This document shows, one piece after another, positions 34,553 through 45,923 of a stretch of DNA of 64,000 bases. The stretch's first letter is position 1. The number at the start of each line of letters is the position of its first letter. Location of the stretch: assembly GCA_001599975.1 (NCBI GenBank), contig BCIO01000001.1, positions 4,151,631-4,215,630 of the forward strand, read 5' to 3'. Both the position numbers and the translations under genes were made by a program. Under the pieces are notes generated by a model. It searched no databases. It saw only the letters and a list, made by a program, of their open reading frames with translations, and was not told the origin of the DNA. The DNA is from Cystobasidiopsis lactophilus (lineage: Eukaryota > Basidiomycota > Agaricostilbomycetes > Agaricostilbales > Chionosphaeraceae).

Positions 34553-37047
34553 ATGCATGAAACCAGGCTGCTGGACCAGCTGCTCGAAACCTCGCAGGGC
34601 GGGCGCCTGCCGTTGCTTCAGTTCTGCTCTTTGGTCAAGGCCGGAATACCGGACAGCAAGAACCTGCGGCCAAGAGCGTACCGAGTCCTGTGCGGGCTCG
34701 TTAACGAGAAGGACGACAAGTCAGAATGGGCGAAGCAGCTGCAGGCCGCCCGGGACTCGTACGCCGCTGCTGTGGAGGCTGTCATGGCGCGAATAGACAT
34801 GGACCCTCAGGTGAGCCGAGCCTATGCTTTTGGGACAATCCGAGGGAGCATTGGGCATTGACCTTCGCGAATGACGAAACGCAGGCTTCACGGTCAGAGA
34901 CGCTTAGAGCTGAAGACCAATACCTGCTAGAGACCGCGGCAGACGTCCACCGTACTGCCAACTCGCTCAGCTTCTTCGCCCACCAAGTCCCTCAAGATCA
35001 CAGCCTGGCCAACGTTCCGCACAACCGCCGCTGCTTCGACCTATTCCACCGCCTGCGCAAGTACTCGCGACGAGCTTCCAAACGGAGGGAAGACCGCTAT
35101 TCTGTGGACTCGACGTCCTCCAAAGGCTCGACGTCCTCCCAGCCGGCCGAGCAGCTATTTTGGTTTGAAGCACTGCAGCGACTACTCTTCGTGCATGCGT
35201 GCCTGAGCCCGACTGGATACGTACAAGGGCAGAACGAAGTGGCAGCAGCGTTGCTGTTTGTGTTCGGGACGGGGGACCAGCCGCAGTTCGCAGAGGCCGA
35301 TGCCTTCGTCGCCTTCTCCCGCCTGCTCGGCAACGGCCTCGGCGACCTCTATTCCACCCACGAGGACGGTGACTTCTTCCATTCCACCCCCATGAACGGC
35401 AACCAGCAACCGAGCGCCGGACTCTCTGCGACCTTGCGCTATCTGTGGAAGCGCCTTCAGGTCGTCCGCCCACAGCTGCACAAGCATCTCGAAACGACCG
35501 TTGAAGTGGAGCCCATCTACTTTGCGGTCAAATGGATCACCACGTTGTTCGCCCAGAGCTTCGACATGGCCACACTGCTGTCGATATGGGACTTTCTGTT
35601 CAGCTCCATCCTTTCCCCCGTTCTGCCCGGAAGTCGCCTACCCAACCTCATCCTCGCCACGATCGACGTTTCTCTGGCAATCATACTCTCAGTGGAGCCT
35701 TTGTTGGACAGCTCAAGCTTTGCTCTTTGCTTGTCGGTCTTGCAAAACTTCGAAGTGGAGGACACCCCAGAGCTCTTTCGCTTAGCTTTGCAAATGCAAA
35801 TGGAGCGGCAGGCAGCTGCTGGGGAAGAAGAGGAGGAGCAGCCGGTTAAGAAGTTGAGTTTGAAGGAGAGATTGCAGGCGGCGGCTGCCAGCTCGTCATC
35901 TCCCAAGCTCTCCTCTTCCGCCCTGTTCAGCTCACCGCCCTCTGCCTCAGCCACCAACCTCTCGAAGAGCATCAACAAATACAAAGAAAGCGATGCAGCA
36001 GCTTCTGTCTACAAGGCAGTCTCAAACCTCACCGCTTCAGCTATGACTTGGCGGGAGAACGCGCCGCAGACTCTCAGTACCATCCAAGGCAACATCCAAG
36101 AGACGGTCCAGAACTTCAATATTCAAGGGACCGTCCAGAACCTGGGGGAAAGTGTCAAGGGCGGGGCCAAGGCAGCAATGCGGCCGCCGGCATCACCGAC
36201 CTTCGACGCACCCTTCGTCCCTCCAGACTCTTCGCCACCGCAGACGATGAAGCCTCTCATTCTTGGCCAGTCAAGCGTCTTGAGCGAGAAGGGCACCTCC
36301 CCCAACACATCGCGGCGGTCATCCTTTGCGAGCCCGCCTCCTCTCAAGCAGGAGTGGCTCTCACCATCGCCATTGAACTCGCCCCTGGGTGCCCGCCCCG
36401 TCAGTCCTGCGCCGTCCTCAATCCGCTACAAGCCTCCAACGCAGGTCCACTCTCGGTCGGCGTCAATGTCACCCTACTCGGGGACAGGCTTCACGGCCGA
36501 TGACATGCCGCTCGTCGAGTCGGCCAAGCTAAACCGACGCCGACAAGGGTCCGAGCCCATCTCTCCATCGAGTGGCCGGACAAGCTGGCAAAACGGGTTC
36601 GACTCGTACTCTGTCTCGGCGGCGACCAACTTTCAGCAAATTCCAGAGACGCCACAGACGCCGCCCCTTTCTGCGACGAGCACGCACGCTCGTTCGGAGA
36701 GCCAGGAGGTGGAGATGCTGGCCACGCCACCTCACTCGCGCTCCAGCTCAATCGGCGCTTTGGCCAACTCGCTTGGCGGGTCGCTTTCCCTATCAACGAC
36801 GACAACCCCGCCTCGCACGGCGAGCATGTCTCACCTGATGGAATCGCCAACCATCATCAGCGGCTCACCTACCCTGTCTGCTATGAGCCCCTCCACAGCT
36901 CAAAGCATCAAGGCTCGACGCAAGCTCACGAGCAGCAGGCGCAACAAGTTGGGCTCTATTTCTTCGGTCAAAAGTGATGAGGTGGAAAGGCTTGCAGAGG
37001 CTGATGAGCCCGAGTCTTTCGATTTCATCGATGCGTATGGGGCATAA
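34553..37047 (+). CDS. TBC-domain Rab GTPase-activating protein
   Basis: Two exons (34553-34810, 34885-37047) encode 806 residues. The first about 400 are the TBC domain: FCSLVKAGIPDSKNLRPRAY begins it. The arginine finger lies in LLETAADVHRTANSLSFF and the glutamine finger in GYVQGQNEVAAALLFVF, so both catalytic residues are present. TMATLLSIWDFLF-type helices follow (DMATLLSIWDFLFSS). The order resembles TBC1D13/Gyp-type proteins. The second half is disordered, Ser/Pro-rich and dense in phosphosites (SPSPLNSPLGARPVSPAPSS; PETPQTPPLSATSTHARSES), closing with DEPESFDFIDAYGA. The Rab target is unknown. An upstream start was sought (MSRAE at about 34484) but does not splice in frame, so ATG 34553 is used. 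Confidence 0.9.
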
Positions 37048-37188
37048 ACAATTGTGCAAAGAACAGGCGCCGGCCCTTTCGACCTAATGCTTCTTCCGGG
37101 CCTGGCTCCACTGGATTGACAGCTCTCTGGTCGTTCTGTTTGCCACGAGCTGTTGAGTCACACTAAGAAGCGGCGAAAATGGCACGAC

Positions 37189-39547
37189 CTACATCCATCC
37201 CGGTGGCCAAAAAGTGATAAGGCGAGCGTAGAGCGGCTTGCGAGCAGCCAGCGCCGAGGGCGCCTTGCTGTCGCTTTTCTCCAGTTTGCTGTGCACCGTC
37301 CGAGAGATAAGAGGAAGGACCTAACCGAGCGAAAACAGCAAAGCACGCACAGCTTCTCCGATTCAAGGTTGGTGAACTCATCCGAGATCAAGCAAATCTG
37401 GTACAAAGCTTCGCGCATAGCCTCGTTCCATTGGAAGCGTTTTTTCGGTGGTTGCGCTGGAGCCATGTTCGATCTGAGGACGGCCGCGCGAGGAGATTGC
37501 GAAGGGAAGGGTGCTCACGTTCATCCGGGTCTACAGCCTCTACATCATCGTCCTTCTTGTCGACTTGCATGCTTCTGCTGGGATCAGCAGCCATCCAGCT
37601 GTCGTGATCCGTTTGGTACTTTGCAAAAGCCCTGTCGTACGCTGCCTGGGAAGCGACCATTTGCTCGTCGATGTTGGTCTTGAGAGTGCTTTCGAGGTTG
37701 TGCTGATCCTCGGTGAGCTTGGCAACTCTTCGAGGGTAGATGGCGCGCTTGACGAGTTTGGTGAGAGTGAATTTGTTGAGCGGAAAGATCTTCGTAAGGG
37801 CGGCAAAAAAATCATCGTCCTCGCCGTCCTCTCCTCCGATGTCGCCGTAGTCGACAGCTTCCATAGCGACGTCGAACAATGGCTCTTTCAGAGTTTCAGG
37901 GAAGACTTTCTTGCCATTCTGCTCAAATTTCTCTGCGGCCAAATTGAGCGGTCGGGTGAGCAAGACGAGGTTCCGATCGCGCACCTTTCTTGGCTAAAGG
38001 GGCAAGAGTGTCGATCAGCGCTTTGGTTTTTGATGACAGGGGTTTCTATGGCGCCGAGTACAAGTAAGCCACGAAAACCGAGCGCGAAGGGCAAACTCAC
38101 CGGCGGTTTCTTCGGCTTGTCCTTGTCCTTGGTCTCGTTGGCAGACTTGTCTGGCGTGTTGGTAGTTGCCATAGATGTCACGGATTTGGGGTCGACGGTA
38201 GCGAGTTTGACTGGTCCGCGAGCGACGGAGCCAGCCAGAACGGGGCGCGAGGGCAGCACGATAAGAGGCTCTGGAGACGGCGATTGAGCTTTGGACGAAG
38301 CCTTGCCTTTGGCGGCAGTCTTCTTCTTTGAGCCGGCTGCATCAGTGGGAGCAGACGCGGACGCTGGCGCCGCGACCTCTGATTTTCGCTTGCGGGTTTG
38401 CTTGGGCTTGTCGAGGGCCTTCACGGGCAACTCGCCAGGCCAGATATAAAACCCGTCACGCTCTGGAATGCCACAGAACTTGACGAGGTCTTGGTGCACC
38501 TCGGAATCGTCGACGAACGGGTCGTCCTTGTCGTAACCCTCGTCGCGGTCTTCCAGCCGGCGTCGCTTCTGCGGCTTGTTCTTGCTGTTCTTCGTCGACC
38601 GGCGCGACAGCAAAGCGCGAAGGGCATCTTTAGGCTGTGAATCCTCTTGAGGCTGCTCTCCTCCGCTCTCGTCCCCGCTGCTGATGTCGATTGGTTCTGG
38701 TTCGGGCTCCAGCAAAAGACCGGCGGCTTTCGACAGGTCGTGGATGTTGATCATGGAGCCTCCTTTTGGAATAGTGTTGGGTAGTGTGTAAGAGAGGCGA
38801 ATGGTGGGCTGGACGCGCTGCGGTTTGACGACGGCGACCGGAGAAGCGGCTCGCTTGCGCTTCCTCTTGACCTTCTTGGTGTCTGACGGTGGAGCTGCCT
38901 CATCGGTCGTGCCCGCTGGTAATGCGATGTCGCCTTTCCCAGCAGCTGACCCGTTGGGGATCAGCTTGTCCAGGTCCACCGCCGCATTCTCGGGTTCTTC
39001 GTCCAGCGCCACCGACCCGGTCTCAGCTGCTTGCACATTTAGCTTCAAGTGAATTGAAAAGGTAGAAGAATGGGCCGCACAAGAGCTGTCGTCATCGTCG
39101 TCGTCGCTGGACTCGTCGTCTTCGTCCGCTGCCGCAGGCTGCTTGATCACCAATTTGTTGGCCGTCTCTTCGCTGTCCGTGTCTGTGTTGGAATCCGACG
39201 TGATGCTGGAGTCTGTTTGAAGGCGACTGTCAGGGAAAGCTGGGAGTCTGGGACGCGAAGAGCCGCCTTGCCGTCGTTATACTGGCGCCCAGCCGGCGTG
39301 CCCACCGACACGCTCCGTTCATTCCGCACTACCAGTTGAGGGTTCTGAGCTCTCTGCAGACGGACGAAAAAAGCCAGCGATGAGAACGCGTCCCGACAAA
39401 TGAATCAAAACATCTGGTCCCACTCACGGCCTGTGCTTCCATCCTCGACAAAAAGTCGGAACCTTCGCGCTCGGCGAACTCTGGGGGCTCGCCATCGGGG
39501 TGCTGAGGTGGCAGCGGGCCTTTGGGACCCTTTGCCATCGATCGCAA
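37189..39547 (-). CDS. HPC2: HIR histone-chaperone subunit HPC2 / ubinuclein family
   Basis: Subunit of the HIR complex, which deposits H3-H4 independently of replication. The start is MRSMAKGPKGPLPPQ (39547). Exons follow with phases that work: EAQA|RAQNPQLVVRNE, and a 56-nt intron giving PAGR|HRLQTDSSITSDSNTD. The core ubinuclein (HRD/HUN) motif is plain: DEGYDKDDPFVDDSEVHQDL then VKFCGIPERDGFYIWPGELP. Basic and acidic tracts flank it (KKVKRKRKR; KPQKRRRLEDRDE). The second conserved region is NLAAEKFEQNGKKVFPETLK ... FPLNKFTLTKLVKRAIYPRR, then RFQWNEAMREALYQICLISD. After a 62-nt intron it ends KPLYARLITFWPPGWM, matching the 'WPKGWM' end of ubinuclein middle domains; TAG at 37189-37191. It is divergent from KAR5 with 267 bases between starts. 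Confidence 0.88.
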
Positions 39548-39814
39548 AGGGCCAGAGGGGTCAGCGTCGACAGGGGGACCTCAAACTCCCCAAACCGAGC
39601 AGCGTCGGAGGAGAAGAAGTCGATTTTCGGGGCCTGGACGAGCGGAGAGGGCACCACAAGCGGCGCGCGGCTGAGCTGCGAGCCTCCTCCTCGACGACCC
39701 CGTCGCGTGCCCCGACAGCGATTCAGACCTTTCCAGCTCTCGAGTACACGTTATCAGAAGCACAAGAGCCGAGCTGGCTTTGCGCGAGCTCCGTGCTGCC
39801 CGACAAGCGACGTC

Positions 39815-41827
39815 ATGCTGCCCCCGACCCTCCTTCATTTCGTCCTTCTTTCTTTGATTTCCAGCTCACCCAACAATGCTGCTAAGATGCCCGCCCTTGT
39901 CCTTTCAACTGCCTCTTCGACCAAAGCCGCTCGATTATCCCTTTCCGCTTTGTTCGGCAGCGGTGGGAGCCCTAGATCAGACTCCGACCTCGCATTTCTG
40001 CCCGCAACCGGCAAGTGCTTCACACAAGCTATCCCCGACGTCTGCAGCGTGCTGGAGCAAGCCTCGAACGAAGGCCCGCGCATGCTGGTTGCTGCCCGCT
40101 TGGCCGTGTGTGAGCTCCAAGCCGCAGGCCTTACTGTGCCGTCCGAATGCCAGCGCTTGGACCAAAGTCGCGTCTTGCCTTGCGTCGAAGCTCTATCCCG
40201 CTCCCCCCAGCAGTGGTCCACCTACTCTGGCTTCTCGTCCGACCTGCTGACTCTGTGCTACTCCATCAGCCGCAAGCGTGACATCGAAGTGGCTCGAGCT
40301 GCGTCCAACTCGTTGCTTGAGTTCCTGGACCACGTCGAGAGTTTTGAGCGTCAATCAGAGAACTGGAAGCAAGCCTTGAAGGCCGACCACACCGAAGTGA
40401 CGCTGAAAATCCAAAGCCTGGCCTCAGAGTTGGCCCGCAATCTGAACGTCTGTGGTCTTCTTTCCTGTCAGACAATCTCACATCTGACGTCCTTCGTGTA
40501 CAGAACTTCCAAGAACTCTCCCTACAGATGGACCTTATTCTCAACAAGCAACTCGCAGCGCGCGACCAGCAAGCTTTGGAACAGTCGCAGCACGCAGTGC
40601 AATTGAGCGCTCTATTTTCAGATTTGACCACCCTTCCAGGCCACATCGTTGATCTAGTCGGCGCCGAAGCTAGGGTCCTCATCGGCGGTATCGGCAAGGC
40701 CCTGGCGCAAAACGAAAAGAGTTGGGGCATTGCCTTGTCGAAGGTGCGAGCATGATCCCCGCGCTGGATGAAATCACCTAACCATTGGCGCACTCAGCAC
40801 GAAGAAAGTCTAGAGCAAGTGACATCGTCCTGGCTGCAAGCCTTTGCGGCTCAGTCAAACTCGCTGCACGACTCATTAAGCGCCGTTGAGCACCGCGTCG
40901 TATGTGCACCTGCTGATGGCCGCAGAACCCGGCTCATGTGCGAAACAGGCCTCGATGGATCCCACTCTTGCAGCTCAAGCCCAAACTGTCAAGTTAACGC
41001 ACCAACAAACGCTCGACCTTCTACGAGCATCTGCAGATCTGGATCTCGCCCTGAACAAGGCCCTGGAGGCCGCCAAGGAGAGTCATGTGCGTTCTCGGCC
41101 GACTGAAAATACAATCAGTATTTATGTGCAAGTTGAACCCTCACGCAGATTCTGCAAGATTCCGCACTGTCCCAAATCTCGGCCATCCATGGAGCGGTGA
41201 CGTCCCTCGGCGACATATCTGCGTTCTGGAAGCTGCCCTTTGGCTACAAATCTGCCACTATGGCCCTGTATTCGCTCTGTGAGGCAGGCCGTCTGCAGCC
41301 TTAGGCGGCCAGCTCAAGCTCACAGCCTGTCACCAGATGCCCTTCTTATCTCTCTCCTCATCAAGCCGACCTTCACTATCAAGCTCACACTCTTTTTGGT
41401 TCTCTCGTGGTCTCTCGGTCAGCAGATGGCTGGAATTGTCCGCTTTCAACGAACATTTGTGCGTCTTCGTGCCCTTTTCTCGGCTAATCGCCTCACGCCA
41501 AGTTCAACCGTAGGCCTTCTGCGCTGCCTTGACGGCCTCTCTCCTTCTGACGTATCTCGGCTTGACTTTCGTTTCTCGTCGAACCCGCCGGTTTGCTGCT
41601 CCAAGGTTCGATCGATTCTCTTCACCTCTAGGCGCTCCGCGCTGAAGAAACCTAATACCAGATCCGTTTCACCTCCTATCCATCTGGATGAACCGCCCCT
41701 AAAGCTTCTCCCGCAACCGCCTGTCGCACCCGTGCCTTTGCGCCCTCGCCGCCAATTTGGCACACCCTTGACCAATCGGCCGGCGCGGCTTAGAGTGGAC
41801 TCCTTTCGGGTGCCTTGTGTGCGATGA
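39815..41827 (+). CDS. KAR5: KAR5-like nuclear fusion (karyogamy) protein
   Basis: ER/nuclear-envelope protein needed for outer-membrane fusion during karyogamy. ATG 39815 begins a signal peptide (MLPPTLLHFVLLSLISSSPN). The Cys-rich lumenal head follows: FLPATGKCFTQAIPDVCSVL, MLVAARLAVCELQAAGLTVP, SECQ...RVLPCVEALSRSPQQW, STYSGFSSDLLTLCYSISRK. These are the C-E-L...W-x-x-Y-S-G...L-C features I know from Kar5/Tht1/Brambleberry. Coiled-coil exons come next (NFQELSLQMDLILNKQLAAR; HEESLEQVTSSWLQAFAAQS; SISAI-type ILQDSALSQISAIHGAVTSL). Two hydrophobic segments follow after small introns (LLISLLIKPTFTIKLTLFLV; FCAALTASLLLTYLGLTFVS) and a basic/Pro-rich tail ending TGA 41827. A shorter reading that stops at a TAG near 41305 would lose the membrane segments and is less likely. 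Confidence 0.82.
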
Positions 41828-41954
41828 CCGCCTGTATTTGTGTTCTCGCCTTGCATTTTTCAATACGAAGGTCAGACTCTGGCTGCGGCGTAAGTATCTC
41901 GCCGAGCGAACTTATGATGATGGCTACAACTCTAGTGTTCAACGGCATCAACTA

Positions 41955-42559
41955 CTAGGGAAAGTTCATTACAATTTGGTTGGGTTCGAGCGGTGCAGGT
42001 GGAAGTCCTCCGGCCATGACTGGCGCCCCCGACGGCCGGGTCGGCTTCTTCTCGTCCCCTCCTGAGTAGTAGCCACTATCGGTAGATGAGTCGCTGTATC
42101 TTCGCATGAGCTTCTGGCGCTCGGCCTGCAGCTTTCGCCGCCACTTCTCGTCTTCAACCTCCAGCATCATCTTGCGGAGTGTCCAAGCATGTCGTTCGTT
42201 CGCTCTGTAGACTTCTCCCTCCATGCGGCAATGGGGGCAAGCGCCGTTGGGGTTGAGAGCGAGGAAGCGTTGATTCTTCAACTTCTCCTCTGTCGCCACG
42301 TATCGTCATTCGGCGTCAACATGAGCATCGAAAAGTTTGGCTTACCTTGACTCTTCGGTTTGAAATGTATGATGCAGACGATGAAGGTGATGATCTGTGG
42401 TCTGAATGAGCCCAATTGAAGCCGAGGTCGGAACTTCCGAACAGGAGCAACCAGCGGGACGGCGAACAGAAGAACTTGTGCCGGTCGATCAGCCTTCAGA
42501 GCTAAGGGGGCATACGCAGCAGCTAGCGTACGATATTTCAAGACCTTATTCATCCCCAT
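41955..42559 (-). CDS. Small membrane/zinc-knuckle protein, copy A of a duplicated pair
   Basis: ATG at 42557-42559 starts MGMNK. The most consistent splicing gives hydrophobic segments AQVLLFAVPLVAP and IITFIVCIIHFKPKSQ. The last exon is joined at SQ|EEKLKNQRFLALNPNGACPH and continues CRMEGEVYRANERHAWTLRK. The tail is a charged helix (LEVEDEKWRRKLQAERQKLM), then Ser/Asp-rich SDSSTDSGYYSGGDEKKPTR. One CxxC (CPHC) after a short membrane stretch recalls fungal 'zinc-ribbon 15'-type small proteins, but the second Cys pair is absent. The call rests mainly on copy B at 45338-45923 having the same exon layout and very similar sequence. Stop at 41955. Function unknown. Confidence 0.75.
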
Positions 42560-43847
42560 GATGGCCAAACCAGAGTGGGACGCTGACAATGGCTCTTGCA
42601 AGACTCGAAGGACAGCCGAGTCTCTGCGATTCGAGATTCGGGAGGCGGCAGCAGCAGCAGCAGCAGCAGCAGCAAGCACGAGTGGTAAAGACAAGCAAGC
42701 AGGTCGAGGTAAGACAAGATGCGCTGGATGTTTGGAAGGTCTTGAACGTTCGACAGGTAATGCGTGAACAAAGGAAACTCTTCAATTTCAACGCCGACCA
42801 ATTCATGGCCACTGGTGAGGCTTCGAGTCCAACTGGAGGCTTTGAGGAGTCGGGTAGCGGCTTATGAGTGAGAGCATGCCCTTGAAGGGCCACAGTAGCC
42901 TTCGACAACGTGCAAAGAGACGAGCACTGCCGATAAGTTGTGCGCTTCAAGGTGGCAAAGTGATCGTGACTCCCGTTTTCGGCACCTCTTTGGCCAGACA
43001 CAGCTCTATCACGAATCCCAAAGGCCTAATAAAGGTATAAGGGTGGCGGTCCCTGCATAAAAGGCTTTCCCCGGGTTTTTCGCACCTTGCACCGGGGCGA
43101 CCAACACCAGTGGCAAGGCATGATTTGCGCGCTTACTGTTGTCCATTGGAGATAATGCGTCACAGTACCTTCTCCAATCTGAGAATCCGCCCTTAAAGTA
43201 TCTCTCACCGCCGCCTGTCTCTTTTCGACTTCGGACGGATGACGGCGCTCTTCTGCCAATTTGCCACTTCCCCGTGGCGACTCGCCAGTGCCCGGTGACA
43301 CACAGAATTGCCTCTTTTGGGATGTTTTGTGTCCCTTCGCGCCCGTGTTCGAGCTGCTGCCTTGCACAGTTCCGGTCAATGCTTCCGAGGCTGACTTGCT
43401 CGAAGATTGCCCCGCATGACTGCACAGGATATCATTTCTTCCTCTTTTGGAACGACCATTTTGAGATACCCACAAGCTTTCTGTGCAGTCCGAGTCCTTC
43501 GAAGTTGTCAGACACATTCGGGTCTTCCATGCCTATGCCGCCGAACAGTCTCTTCGTTTCCCTGATGCTGCTTGGACAACACGTCATAGAGCTACTAGCT
43601 CCGAGCTGCATTGTTGAGCCGTGCCTTCTCGACCGCTTCCGCTGCCGACTGAAGTCGGGCTCTTCCCTTTGTCCTCGGCGCTGAGCGGCTCCCAGTTTCT
43701 GACGTCTACCTTGTCTTCGCTCCACCAAGAGAGCAGCTGAATCTTGCAATACCTGCCTTCTATCTGACTACTCCTGCGAACCTGTCAAAGGCGGCAACAG
43801 TTGTCTAACTTTTCGACCCCAACCTCTCATTGGCTCAGAACGCCAGT
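42560..43847. other. Upstream region of copy A, including duplicated DNA and a CAG repeat
   Basis: Holds a CAG microsatellite close to the copy A start. A block at about 43025-43165 matches 46370-46530 upstream of copy B (shared phrases include TTGCACCG, GTCCATTGG and AATG/CGTCA). Forward ORFs at 42589-42867 and 43139-43684 have no recognisable domain and are not called. Confidence 0.45.
42648..42674 (+). repeat. (CAG)9 microsatellite
   Basis: Nine or so CAG units about 90 bases upstream of copy A's ATG, in its likely 5' leader (CTG on the transcript). The matching position upstream of copy B has only one or two units, so the expansion followed the duplication. Confidence 0.85.
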
Positions 43848-45014
43848 ATGCTGCGACGCATCTTAGTCAAGCTTCCAGTGAGTCGTATCTTTCCCTATTG
43901 CAGTGGGGATCTCTAATCCTCGCGGCCACTTTTTCCAACCTAGATTGCGAAAGCCGCCGCCGCCGCCAGCGCCACCACGAGGAAGAATTTTCCTGTTCTC
44001 TTCGAGCAAGTCTCTCAGGAGAAGGGTATTGCCAGGAACATTTCAACCGATCCACATACAAAGACGACCGCGAAGATCGTAACCGAGATGACGATCGCCG
44101 AGGACGCCATCAATGCTGCGCAATCTCTTTTGGAAATCGGAACGACTTCTTTACGATGCCTTCGTCCATCTCCAGCATGCAATAGCCCTCGTTTCTGGAA
44201 TACCGGCAAATTGATGGGGCTTGGCTGGCATCCGAGCGAAAGCGAGACTTGTTCGCACATCATGACACGCCTGGGGTGACCCAATCATTTCAGTCTTTGA
44301 TCTTCGTTACTAACAAAGTACGGCCAGGCTCATTCACGAGGTCCTGGCTCACAGACGCCTTCATGGACAAAAGAAACTCGGACATTTTCTGCTCTTTCCG
44401 TTTGCATTCTGGTACCGAGTAAGGTGGAATCGATACCAGCGACCAAATGATACTCACAGCCTTCTCAGAGCAAGGGTAGTGCTTTCGCCAAAGTTCATCT
44501 CGACTACACGCCGGATTATGCACAAGTAGTTAAAGAGCACTTCATCACGACGCACAATGTCCCCCGCAAACCTTTCCAATTTTCCATTTTGGGCTACTGA
44601 CAAGCAGTGGAGCAAATCGAGGGCCAAGGCATGACATGGATTGTGAGTCAAAAGGACTCTCTGCGTCTTTGCCGGTCTCATATCCCTTCGGGATCCGCTG
44701 TCAAGACCAGCAAAAACATTGCGTCAAAGGACCTGGAAGAAGAGGAGAATGTTTGGTGCCTTCGAGAGCTGCCACCTGGAACGGCTTATTGTGGTCGCCA
44801 CACGGCTTCACCTGAGGAAATGTTTCTCTTCGACATACTGCAGGAACACGACCATCAGGTTTCACCGGGCCCTCCACACGGAGGCTTGGAAGACGAAACA
44901 CGGGCATCAGTGGAGTTCAAAGTGGCATGCTTCCACTTCGACGACTTTCCAGTCAGTCACGATCTTCACAACGCTGAACACCGCCGTGTCTTTGCCCCTT
45001 CAGACATCGATTAG
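43848..45014 (+). CDS. Probable multi-exon gene of unknown function (model unresolved)
   Basis: ATG 43848 opens MLRRILVKLP, followed by a GTGAGT donor and, after a CCTAG acceptor, IAKAAAAASATTRKNFPVLF and EMTIAEDAINAAQSLLEIGT. Farther on are protein-like pieces: WLTDAFMDKRNSDIFCSFRL then HSGTE before a GTAAGG donor; SKGSAFAKVHLDYTPDYAQV then VKEHFITTHNVPRKPFQFSI; and ELPPGTAYCGRHTASPEEMF up to a stop at 45014. 'SDIFCSFRL' followed by later helices is vaguely BTB-like. I could not connect all pieces with consistent phases, and another frame (to 45087) competes at the 3' end. It may be one degenerate gene or two. Confidence 0.3.
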
Positions 45015-45337
45015 ATGGACTGGTTTTATCGCGCCACATTGCTCTTTATACCTATCATATGGGTTCTCCTTATACTTGCATACGTAGATTGCATCAAATG
45101 CAGGCTCATTTGGCTAGCAATCTATATTTCAGTGACCTCGCTTCCTTAACGCCAAATTTTGGGGGATTTTCTACAGGTCTCTACAGGTCTTTACTGCTCG
45201 AGCGCAGCGAGCGCATTACCATGCCCCATTATTAGGACTTTTGGGTGGCGGTTCCATTTTGCGGGTGTTCTCGGCGCATTCGTGCCTCGGGTCGATGTCG
45301 TTCCAACATTGTGGTGCTATTGGCTCCCTGGAGGTGG

Positions 45338-45923
45338 TCAACCCGAAGCTGGAACGGCCGGCACTGGAAGGGCCCCTGTCATCACTGGTTCGGCCGGCGC
45401 CTTGGCTGGCTTCTTCTCGCTCTCGCCTGAAAAGTAACCGCTGTCCGTAGATGAGTCACTGTACTTCCGCATGAGCTTATGACGCTCGGCTTGCAGCTCT
45501 CGGCGTCGCTTCTCTTCCTGGGCCTCCAGCATCGTCTTGCGCAAGGTGAAAGCATGTCGTTCGTTCGCTCTGTAGACTTCTCCCTCCATGCGGCAATGGG
45601 GACAAGCGCCGTTGGGGTTGAGAGCGAGGAAGCGTTGGTTCTTCAATTTCTCCTCTGCCGCCTCCATTGTCAGTCAGCCGAATGGTGGACATCCAGAACT
45701 AGTTTCACCTTGACTCTTGGGCTTGAAATGGATCACACAGAACAGAAAAGTTATGATCTGATCTTAAGATGAGCTAGAGTCGCAGCGATATCGAAGGTCA
45801 CAGACGGGAGCGACCAGAGGCACGGCAAAGAGAAGAACTGGCGCCCGCCGATTAGTCTAGGATCAAGCTGGCCCAGATGAGAGACAAAAACGAACTGTAT
45901 TTAACGACTCTGTTCATCACCAT
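45338..45923 (-). CDS. Small membrane/zinc-knuckle protein, copy B of a duplicated pair
   Basis: Paralogue of 41955-42559 with the same orientation and exon layout. The start is MVMNR (ATG 45921-45923). The hydrophobic parts are VLLFAVPLVAPV and IITFLFCVIHFKPKSQ. The last exon reads EEKLKNQRFLALNPNGACPH, CRMEGEVYRANERHAFTLRK, then a charged helix (TMLEAQEEKRRRELQAERHK) and SDSSTDSGYFSGESEKKPAK, ending AVPASG at 45338. Identity with copy A is highest across the CPHC region and falls in the Pro-rich tail. No obvious breaks, so both copies look expressed. Function unknown. Confidence 0.75.

Noticed and set aside
41240-41305. KAR5 ending at an early TAG (…CEAGRLQP)
   Set aside because: A GTGAGG donor just before this stop and downstream hydrophobic exons restore the membrane segments expected of Kar5.
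25150-41670. Apparent ultra-short introns of 26-29 nt in the F-box-like, TOK, HPC2 and KAR5 genes
   Set aside because: For TOK (56 nt), HPC2 (62 nt) and KAR5 (56 nt) a longer intron with the same or next acceptor preserves the same frame and gives a better branch site. In the F-box-like gene a 68-nt choice also works. The short versions were artefacts of stopping at the first AG.
42589-42867. Forward ORF with a poly-Gln run
   Set aside because: The Gln run is the CAG microsatellite in the leader of copy A. The rest has no recognisable family and no counterpart upstream of copy B.
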